From contig JAXGGA010004439.1 in assembly GCA_038373865.1 (NCBI GenBank), positions 24,471 to 88,470 of the forward strand: a stretch of DNA of 64,000 bases. Reading direction: 5' to 3'. The notes under the pieces were generated by a model. It had not been told where the DNA came from. It ran no database searches and saw only the letters and a program-made list of their open reading frames with translations. The stretch is from Uloborus plumipes. Lineage: Eukaryota > Arthropoda > Arachnida > Araneae > Uloboridae. Made by a program: the position numbers and the translations under genes. Shown here one piece after another: positions 55,676 to 64,000 of this stretch; within the stretch, counting starts at the first letter, position 1, and every line of letters begins with the position of its first letter.

Positions 55676-57305
55676 GGGTGAGTTCTGGTAAGTGCGTCCA
55701 CGGGGTAAGTGCGTCCACTGGGAATTATATGAACACTGTCCTGAAATGGCTTCTGCAACACATCGACTATGTTAGATAACTGTCTAATGATAATTTTAAT
55801 AGGTAGAATTCAGGCCTGGATTCAATAGACGAAACACAATCAGAGACAACTTAAATGTCTTCAAAAAAACTCTAAAATAAAGATTGAGAAGGTTTTGTTT
55901 CAGTTTCTCTTGTAGTCATATCAAGCACTTGAAGTCAAGGAATGCAAGTTGTTTCTTTTGATTAATAGCTACTAATAACATACATGGGGTATTTTGATTA
56001 AATACTCTAACTAAAATTTGTTTATATGACGGTACGCACTTTCCCTTTCTTTAAAATAAGATGGGGGTAAGTGCGTACCATTATGATGAGCCAAGTGTGT
56101 ACCATTACGTGGAAAATCCGACTCTCGTAATTCACCTTTAATTTTACTTATAACTCTTTTATAAGCCGATTATTAATCCGACGTCATTTCCATCAATTAT
56201 TTATATTTACATTGACTGCGGCATAATATTTCAATTTTATTCATTACCTCTGAAATATTTTTGCTTTTAGATGTCAGTTAGTAAATCTTTTCGTTGAAAA
56301 AAACGATCATAAGCTATACTTAATTTAAACCAGAATGAGAAATGAAGCAATGAAATTAAGTGAAACACTAAATAAGGAACCAACTGATTCAAAAACGAAG
56401 GTGGAGTAATGAATAAATTATATTTAAGAAAATTAAGAACACCTTGTGAAAAACTATTTCAATGTACAAGGAAAAAAAAAAGTACAAGTATCACATCATG
56501 ATCAATTTTCTTTTTTTTTTTTTTTGCTCTTTATTTTGTGTTTTCTCTTACTGCTGCTGATTCTAATAAGAAAAATATTTTAAAACCGTATTTATTCAAA
56601 AAAAAAAAAAAGAAAGAAAACGAATTGTTCACTCAGGTCACCTAACTATCTATTATACAAATAGAATTGAAGAAAATCACAGGGGTACGCACTTACAACA
56701 ACGCTATTGGATGCACATGTCTCATCTTACATTTAATAAAGAGTAAGTGCGAACCCTGGCTTAAACACAGACTGATTAATGTATTAAACCAAAATAAACT
56801 ATGTAGACTACAAGTGATTATTACTAAATAAAAACAACTTACATTTGCACACTTGGTCGTATTAAAAGGACAAAGGAAGAATCACAGACACAACTCTCTC
56901 AATCTTCAAATCACAGTTGTTCGCAAGACACGTGGGGTATCACTGATTGCGTTTCATCCATGCAAGCAAGTGCTGATCTCTAGTATTAGGAATTATCCCA
57001 AGGCAACTACCTAACAGATTTAATATGTGCCAGAAGTTTTTTCCAGCTCATATTCACATAATTAAAGGTGGACGCACTTACCCCGCTAGGTAGGGAAAGT
57101 GCGTACCTTAGAATAGGTGTCATAAACCAGGTCACAAAACCTATGCTTATGGTTTATTTGACATATTATATGCTTGAAAATATTAGTAAAGGATCTGGAA
57201 AGAAAACTAAAAAAAAATTGTGAGTGTACAAGATTTTTCAACAGAGCAGCATCCTTGAGAACATGAACTTTAAAAAAAAGGGTACGCACTTACCAGAACT
57301 CACCC
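55676..57305. mobile_element. TA-flanked element with repeated GTAAGTGCGT boxes (1630 bp)
   Basis: GGGTGAGTTCTGGTAAGTGC at the left is inverted at the right (GCACTTACCAGAACTCACCC). TA flanks both ends (55674-55675 and 57306-57307). The core GGTAAGTGCGT(A/C)C, or its complement, recurs inside near 55690, 55707, 56032, 56074, 56094, 56686, 56743, 57068, 57098 and 57281. No transposase is recognisable. The TA duplication suggests Tc1/mariner-pogo affinity. Confidence 0.85.
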
Positions 57306-57307
57306 TA

Positions 57308-57845
57308 GTAATTTTTGTACGCAATGAAGAGGTTTTATTCGTCTTAACACATTTAAACATTTAACTGGGGTATTAATTATCTACATTTTCATTATTCAAG
57401 ATTAAAATCTGGATATGTATGACGAGTTCAGAGCTCAAGTGGATCAAGTCCAAAATTAAACAAGAAAACAAAAAGACATCTCGAAGATTAATAATTGCTA
57501 AGTGCACATATATTTTAAGAGCTAAAGTGAACCAAGTCCCTATTATTATTACTCACTACTAAAGCGGTAGGATGAAAGCAAATCAAGTCCAGTAAATTTT
57601 GATCTTTAAACTGAGCTGCTAGCAAAATCATTGTTTTTGAGCTGTAAAATTATGACCCTCATTTAAGTTAGTGTTCACAACAAAACAAGAAAAAGAAAAT
57701 TATCCTCTGAATGAATTTGAAATTCAAGCAGTAAAAAAAAATATTTCATTATTTCAAAATTATCCTTATAGACTTGATCCACTTTCGCACCCATCTCGTT
57801 TCTAATCATACATTTGACCTCTCGTTTACGCGCTTTTTAAGCGTA
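57308..57845. other. A+T-rich spacer
   Basis: No frame or terminal repeat noticed. Short repeated motifs around TCAAGTCCA occur but do not form an array. Confidence 0.5.
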
Positions 57846-57853
57846 ATTTGAGC

Positions 57854-58314
57854 CAAGGCCGTGTTTAAGGGGTGGGTTTTTAGGGTTCAAACCCTTCCGA
57901 AATTTTCAAAACTAATCCAAAAAATGCTTTTTAAGGCCTTTCTTTGCCTGAAAGATAATATTATTGCTATTTTATTTAAATTTTATTACTTACTTTTCAA
58001 TTTCATTATCATTATTGAATGATAGTACAAACTAATTGATTTATCTGCAGTACTTATCTTTATTGTAGTTTTTGCAAACATAATTTCATTCAACAATACC
58101 CCTTTTTAACTGGGGCGACGATGCTTTGCACAAATCAGAATTTTTACCTTTATTGGAAAGATATATTATTTTATTTTTCATGTCTCTTAAGCATCTACTG
58201 TAACAAAAAGCAATTGAATATAGAACATGTAATCAAATTTTATTTATCATATAGATTTCATTAGATATGAGTTGGTAAAACCCTCCCCGAAACAATAGGC
58301 CGGTTACGACCCTG
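57854..58314. mobile_element. hAT-type MITE, full length (461 bp)
   Basis: ATTTGAGC (57846-57853) and ATTTAAGC (58315-58322) form an 8 bp TSD with one change. The ends are CAAGGCCGTGTTTAAGG and (reversed) CAGGGTCGTAACCGGCC. The left 250 bp recur at 58860-59110. Non-coding. Confidence 0.8.
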
Positions 58315-58859
58315 ATTTAAGCACACTAGTTAAGTAAGAGAGCAACTCTGACACAATTCTTGAGGACACAAAAACATTTCTAAAACATTAATAAGAGGAC
58401 TTTTTTTAGTTGAACAAAAGTCGTAAGTATTCAAATAAGTATCCAGCAATGCCTAATAAGTCTCCACTCTAAGCTGAGCTCAATACGAAGAAGTTTCAGG
58501 AGGTCAAAATTACGTTAAGAGTATCACTTAACCAAGAAATATTGCAGCGAAAAAGACTCGGAGCAGTAAAAGTAAATCATCAAATTGAGATTCACGACAT
58601 GCAGGTACTTGGAGACAATGGGATAACGACCATAAACAGCGAGTCATAAAAATTGAACTTTTCAGGCACAAGTGACAGATGACTCGTAAAAAAACGCATC
58701 TAAAAAGCATGCCATCTAAAATAATCACAGGCCAAACGTCCAGTCCACAACTGAAAATTTAGTAAAAGGTCATTATGCACAGCTATGATATACGGTCCTG
58801 CGCAATGCGAAATTGAGAACAGTTGATTTTTGATGTGCCACTGCATACTTGATTCACGT

Positions 58860-59110
58860 CAGGGCCGTATTTAAGGGGTGGATTTTTAGGGCTCAAACCC
58901 CCTCCAAAAATTTTTAAAACTATTACAAAAATGCTTTTCATAGTTTCTCACTGAAAACAATAGCATTACTAATTTTATTTTAATTTTCTTTTTCACTTTG
59001 AAACTGCATTTAAAAAATGAAATTATCATTATTGAATAACATTACAAGCGAAATGTTTTTCTACAGTATTTATTTTTATTGTAGTTATTGCAAACAGAAT
59101 TTCTTAAACA
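58860..59110. mobile_element. hAT-type MITE, partial second copy
   Basis: It begins CAGGGCCGTATTTAAGGGGT and aligns with 57854-58097 through GATTTTTAGGG.TCAAACCC, AAAATGCTTTT and TTATTGTAGTT.TTGCAAACA. The right end is missing. A short plus frame at 59017-59223 overlaps it and is incidental. Confidence 0.75.
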
Positions 59111-59456
59111 CCTTTCCTTTCGAATTTTTAATACCGCTAAAAAAAAGAAAACTATACGGTATATTTCAAAATGTATTAAAAACAAATCATTCTTTCACGT
59201 CATTTCACGTGCACCAGGTTTGATATTCTGAAATCATATTTATTATTTTTTTTAAATGTTTTCCTGTGATAACGCCATAACTTTCTCGGTATCAAATTTT
59301 GTAAGTAAGGCATCATTTTAAAGATTCATCGTTTTCGGTGAAAAATAAAGAGACAATCCATATTTTGGTTGTTCGGTCAAAAAAAAAAAAAAAATATTGG
59401 TTCTTATAACGTGTAACTGCAACGACTGCAACCTATAACATCTTGAAATTAAAACC

Positions 59457-59525
59457 TGCTGGCGCAGTTGGTTAGAGCGTCTTGTGAGTAATGCGAAGAT
59501 CGTGAGTTCAAATCCCTAGGAGCTG
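59457..59525 (+). pseudogene. tRNA-like sequence or SINE head
   Basis: TGGCGCAGTTGGTTAGAGCG matches a D-arm/A-box and GTGAGTTCAAATCCC matches a B-box. Acceptor and T stems do not pair properly, so a functional tRNA is unlikely. Confidence 0.5.
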
Positions 59526-59785
59526 AAAAATATATTTTGAATGATTTATTCAATTTTCTTCTGCAGAGCTCTGATCCAAATTTCCATGAATTTATTTTCT
59601 GACCTCATCACAGAATTCCCAACTATATCTCTGTTACTGTTAAAACCTGGACACAGGACATTAATTCTAACATGGTAAATCGGAGTATAACTTAAAACTA
59701 TTCTAACAAAACAGAGGCATCAATTTCAAATTATTTCGTTTCTTTATTGCGCATTGCTTTATTTTATAGCATCTTGAGATGGAAG

Positions 59786-59850
59786 CCCATTAGCTCAGAT
59801 GGTAAGAGAGCGCGAACGCCATGGAATCGATGCTCTTGTAGACCAGATAA
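59786..59850 (+). pseudogene. second tRNA-like head
   Basis: CCATTAGCTCAGATGGTAAG matches a D-arm/A-box. The downstream part lacks a convincing B-box. It follows AGCATCTTGA, and a similar ACATCTTGA precedes the tRNA-like sequence at 59457, so the two may be related retroposed fragments. Confidence 0.35.
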
Positions 59851-59976
59851 TGTAATTTTTGAACTACTCTTTTTACTCACCTGAGTTCTATTTCAAATCA
59901 GACGTCATTGTAAGTCAAGGGACCAGGGGGGGGGGTGAGGGCTGTCCAGGCTCCCTTGTCGAACATAAAATCATTG

Positions 59977-60342
59977 TATATAATGTAGTAAGTAAACCGT
60001 CCCTAAGCAAGGCTAAGGCAAAGCCAAACATGCAATACACCACCAGCTCGTTTATTCCATCCATGGACTGCAGTTTCGTGCTTATTATGCACTCATCAGC
60101 ATGGAATAGGAATTAAACGAGCTGGAGGCAAAAATCCTCCTATAGAGCACAGAGAGCCAACAAAAATTGATAGCTAATGTGTAATTAGAATACCAGAGAG
60201 CGACCGCACTTGGTACGGTACAACTTGCTCTATAGGAGGATTTTTGCCTCCAGCTCGTTTAATTCCTATTTCATGCTGATGAGTGCATAATAAGCACGAA
60301 ACTGCAGTCCATGGATGGAATAAACGAGCTGGCGGTGTATTT
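59977..60342. mobile_element. SINE-like palindromic element with 13 bp TSD (366 bp)
   Basis: CATAAAATCATTG is present at 59964-59976 and 60343-60355. Arms of about 113 bp (about 60034-60146 and 60226-60340) are inverted and share CAGCTCGTTTA, CTGCAGTTTCGTGCTTATTA and GAGGCAAAAATCCTCCTATA. The spacer contains AGAGAGCGACCGCACTTGGT, found in the 20 kb family. The left end CCGTCCCTAAGCAAGGCTAA also matches that family. The TSD length points to LINE-type integration. Confidence 0.85.
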
Positions 60343-60355
60343 CATAAAATCATTG

Positions 60356-61016
60356 GTTTCGTTCTAACTAGTTGTATGATATGAAACAAAATAAGATATT
60401 TCTTTCCTCGAACAACAATAGCTATTGTTTTGAAAGGGATTTTACTTAAGGTGCAGGTAATTTCGTTCAATTATAAACGTTTGAGCACACTCAGTTTCGT
60501 TCAATCACTCTGTTCGAAAATTAATTTGCTAAAACTAAACAAACTCTTAAGTACAGAAAAAGAAAAAATATATATAAACAGTATACTTATGAGTCCAGCG
60601 CAAGGGATTATTTTTTCTTTCCCTAACTAGGCAGCAGTGAGCATGTTTTTTTCAACGTGGGAGGTAAGAAATATGGAGAAATAATTGTTAGGCAATGGAT
60701 ATTTTAGTGCAATTTAAATCATTAAAAATAGCCGCTTAAAGTAATAATTTTCCTTAAATTTGTCATTGTTGTATTGTTGTTTTGAGTAGCAGAACAGATT
60801 ATTTTAGGTTAGTTTATTCATCCAAGCAGAGGTGTATCTAATGAATGAGATGTTGAGACCCCCCCTCCCCCAAACTCATTGAATTTCTTTTTAGACCACA
60901 GTAAAGTGGAATAAAATTAACCACACCCCCTCCCCCCTGGAATGTAACCATATTCCCCTCAGAAATTGATCTCTAGTAACGCCACTGCATCCAAGACACC
61001 AAGCGAGTATTTTTCT
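60356..61016. other. spacer, no gene recognised
   Basis: A 66-codon frame at 60430-60630 is unrecognised. C-rich runs near 60860-60940 resemble worn MITE ends. Confidence 0.45.
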
Positions 61017-61021
61017 CACCT

Positions 61022-63832
61022 GAGTCATTCCATGTCAAGTGGACTAGTGGTCCCCACCCGACCATCTCCGATTTGGATCAAATTTTACAGAGGTATAGAC
61101 ATGCCTATGAAACTAACCTGTGCAAATTTTTAGCTTCCAAGATCCAAATCTGGAGGAGCTAGGATCCCGCAAAAAATGTGGCCCAAAATGGCGGATGAAC
61201 TTCATGAAACAAGTTGCAATGTTTAGGTCAAGGTTGCAGAAAATTTTATCACAGTGGAAGCCTAATTTTTTTTGGAGCTTAAAGTACTTTTGGTTGTCAA
61301 CACTCTCCAGTATATTCTTTGAGATTGCGCTTATTAGATTTTGTGTAGCACGTGCCTAAACTTGCGAAAAAACGCGGTGGGCAATTTTTTTCCTGGATTT
61401 CAGGTTGTCATAAATTTTTAACCAAAAAACTTCAAAGGTTTATACTTCGTAGTTTTATTGTCCAAATACTTGTTTTTAATGTTTTACAGCTACAGAGCTT
61501 AAATATTGTATTTGTAAAAGATATTGGCACCCTAAGTGTCGATGAAAACGCTTCTTTTGAAAAATCGCCTGTTTTCAACTCACTATATCTCAGGTTTGTC
61601 ACCTAAGACCATTTTTTCTTTGGCACCATTAGAAAGAACAGATTTTTTCCTATCGAAATGAGTTTTTTTTTCGATGGTGTTCTTTCGAATAAGGATGAAA
61701 AAATTAGCTTGAAATACTGTCTGTTATGAAGAATTGGCATAATTAGGTTAAGACTGCAGAAAATTTTATCACACTGGGGGCCTAATATTTTTGGAGTTTA
61801 AAGTACTTTTAGTGGTCAATACTCTCCAGTATTTTTTGTGAGATTGAGCTAATTAAATTTTGTGTACCACGCATGTTAACTTGCAAAAAAAACGCGTTAG
61901 GCAATCTTTTTCCTGGATTCATAAATTTTTAACCAAACAAATTCAAAGGTTCATGTTTCGTAGTTCTATTGTCCAAATACTTGGTTTTAATATTTTACAG
62001 CTGCAGAGCTTAAATATTGATTTTGTAAGAGATATTGTTGTCAAAAGTGTCTATCAAAATCATTTTAATGAAAAATCGCCTGTTTTCAACTCACTGTATC
62101 TCAAGTTTGTCACCTTCCACTGTTTTTTTGTTGGCACCATTAGAAAGAACAGATTTTTTCCTATTGAAATGAGTTTTTTTTTTCGATGGTGTTCTTTCGA
62201 ATAAGGAAGAAAAAAATAGCTCGAAGTATTGTCAGTTATGAAGAATTGGCATAATTAGGCTAAGACTGCAGAAAATTTTATTATACCAAAAGTTCGAATT
62301 TTTAACAACTTAAAGTACATTTAGTTGTTTATATAAATACTCTGATAAGAAAAAATCTGTTATTTATAGTAGTACTAACGAAAAGATGATGGAAGGTGAC
62401 AAACCTGAGTTACAGTTCATTGAAATCAAGCTATTTTTCAAACAGGAATTGCCAATAATTTTCATGTATGCTACACAAAAGCTAATGAGCTGGAAATCAC
62501 ATAATTATTAGAATCTATTAACAACTAAATGTACTTTAAGTTGTTAAAAATTCGAACTTCTATTATAATAAAATATTCTGCAGTCTTAGCCTAATTATGC
62601 CAATTCTTCACAACTGACAAAACTTCCAGCTTTTTTTTCCTCCTTATTCGAAAGAACACCATCGAAAAAAAAACTCATTTCGATAGGTAAAAATCTGTTC
62701 TTTCTAATGGTGCCAACGAAAAAACGGTTGAAGGTGACAAACTTGAGATACAGTGAGTTGAAAACAGCCGATTTTCCATTAAAATGATTTTGATAGACAC
62801 TTAGGGTGCCAATATCTTTTACAAATACAATATTTAAGCTCTGCAGCTGTAAAACATTAAAAACAAGTATTTGGACAATAGAACTACGAAATATGAACCT
62901 TTGAATTTGTTTGGTTAAAAATTTATGAATCCAGGAAAAAGATTGCCCACCGCGTTTTTTCGTAAGTTGACATGCGTGCTACACAAAATTTAATAAGCTC
63001 AATCTCACAAAAAATACTGGAGAGTATTGACAACTAAAAGTACTTTAAATTCCAAAAATATTAGGCCCCCAGTGTGATAAAATTTTCTGCAGTCTTAACC
63101 TAATTATGCCAATTCTTCATAACAGACAGTATTTCAAGCTAATTTTTTCATCCTTATTCGAAAGAACACCATCGAAAAAAAAACTCATTTCGATAGGAAA
63201 AAATCTATTCTTTCTAGTGGTGCCAAAGAAAAAATGGTCTTAGGTGACAAACCTGAGATATAGGGAGTTGAAAACAGGCGATTTTTCAAAAGAAGCGTTT
63301 TCATCGACACTTAGGGTGCCAATATCTTTTACAAATACAATATTTAAGCTCTGTAGCTGTAAAACATTAAAAACAAGTATTTGGACAATAAAACTACGAA
63401 GTATAAACTTTTGAAGTTTTTTGGTTAAAAATGTATGACAACCTGAAATCCAGGAAAAAAATTGCCCACCGCGTTTTTTCGCAAGTTTAGGCACATGCTA
63501 CACAAAATCTAATAAGCGCAATCTCAAAGAATATACTGGAGAGTGTTGACAACCAAAAGTACTTTAAGCTCCAAAAAAAATTAGGCTTCCACTGTGATAA
63601 AATTTTCTGCAACCTTGACCTAAACATTGCAACTTGTTTCACGAAGTTCATCCGCCATTTTGGGCCACATTTTTTGCGGGATCCTAGCTCCTCCAGATTT
63701 GGATCTTGAAAGCTAAAAATTTGCACAGGTTAGTTTCATAGGCATGTCTACACCTCTGTGAAATTAAATCCAAATCGGAGATGGTCGAGTGGGGACGATT
63801 TGAAAAATTGGTCCAGTTGACGTGGAATGACT
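61022..63832. mobile_element. large foldback element, 2.8 kb, arms of about 1.3 kb
   Basis: The left arm (61022-62331) and right arm (62519-63832) are inverted copies around a centre near 62425. The ends are GAGTCATTCCATGTCAAGTG and (reversed) AGTCATTCCACGTCAACTGG. CACCT lies outside both ends (61017-61021 and 63833-63837) as a possible 5 bp TSD. Each arm contains two tandem units of about 520 bp, so frames repeat: 61352-61606 (+) and 63240-63494 (-) differ by only two or so residues, as do 61120-61359 (+) and 63487-63726 (-). A third, degenerate unit fills the centre. No transposase or other known domain is present, and the conserved frames probably reflect young DNA copies rather than selection. 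Confidence 0.9.
61223..62262. repeat. tandem units of about 520 bp inside the left foldback arm
   Basis: Unit A (61223-61740) and unit B (61752-62262) share TTGCAGAAAATTTTATCACA or a variant at the start. They also share TGAGATTG.GCT.ATTA.ATTTTGTGTA, TTTTTCCTGGATT, GTCCAAATACTTG, CGCCTGTTTTCAACTCACT, CGATGGTGTTCTTTCGAATA and GAAGAATTGGCATAATTAGG. The right arm repeats the arrangement in reverse. Confidence 0.85.
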
Positions 63833-63837
63833 CACCT

Positions 63838-64000
63838 ACTATTTAAGTATTTTTTAAGAGTTAGGTATACAAGAGGAGGTGAGGTGCTTAGTGATCGAGA
63901 AGGGGAATGGGTAAAACGTTGCAAAAATGTGTGACATTTACAGATAACCCATGCCCCATACTTCCAAACATATTGCAGCTGAAATTCAAGCTAACCACAG
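63838..64000. other. window edge, nothing recognised
   Basis: Unique-looking sequence up to the end of the window. Confidence 0.5.

Noticed and set aside
58860..59223. Full-length hAT element with 8 bp TSD
   Set aside because: The left end and 250 bp match the copy at 57854, but no right terminus or matching TSD could be found.
59457..59525. Functional tRNA gene
   Set aside because: A-box and B-box are present, but acceptor and T stems fail to pair.
61352..61606. 84-codon frame as a host gene
   Set aside because: It is repeated in every unit of a foldback element, with no domain and no splice context.

Overview
This window reads as A+T-rich nuclear DNA from an animal, most likely an arthropod. 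It has long non-coding stretches, canonical GT/AG splice-site candidates, tRNA-derived SINEs, and dense small class II transposons with textbook target-site duplications (TSDs). An arachnid would fit the style of the repeats, but that is an impression, not a demonstrated assignment. I see no prokaryotic operons, rRNA, CRISPR array, or complete multi-exon gene. Almost all open frames above 60 codons look like chance frames in low-complexity or repeat DNA.

The well-supported content is mobile DNA. From left to right:
- 0.3-4 kb: a tandem duplication, a Tigger-like fragment, two TA-flanked inverted-repeat elements, and a 1.25 kb pogo-type element with a decayed transposase C-terminus.
- 4.3-6.3 kb: a dispersed repeat, a hAT element containing a second hAT MITE, and two foldback palindromes.
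- 7.7-9.3 kb: an element saturated with CATCGG boxes, a SINE, and a hAT MITE split by a pogo-type MITE.
- 11-15.8 kb: a further hAT MITE, a divergent approximately 100 bp tandem array, and a pogo-type MITE that received a perfect 53 bp palindrome.
- 17.4-20.4 kb: a piggyBac-type MITE and a tandem SINE-like family.
- 25.9-28.4 kb: a tandem array split by a palindromic MITE, then a complete non-autonomous Helitron carrying a Harbinger-type MITE.
- 29.4-30.5 kb: a G+C-rich nested composite and a foldback.
- 36.8-38.5 kb: a TTAA-flanked MITE and a SINE with TSD.
- 43.6-44.9, 51.6, 53.0-54.8 and 57.9-58.3 kb: four hAT-type elements with 8 bp TSDs.
- 55.7-57.3 kb: a TA-flanked element with many copies of one short motif.
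- 60.0-60.3 kb: a SINE-like palindrome with a 13 bp TSD.
- 61.0-63.8 kb: a 2.8 kb foldback whose arms contain tandem units.

A few short stretches look like exons of host genes and are reported with modest confidence. They are a membrane-segment exon on the minus strand near 11.3 kb, a three-exon-like cluster on the minus strand at 34.2-34.5 kb, a plus-strand exon with a consensus donor near 37.2 kb, and a cysteine-rich minus-strand frame near 43.1 kb. If real, most of the window is intronic or intergenic sequence filled by transposons. Nested insertions (at least five) give a relative insertion history and are the most informative thing here. I did not find a convincing new biological system. 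The 2.8 kb foldback and the SINE-like palindromic family are the most unusual structures.
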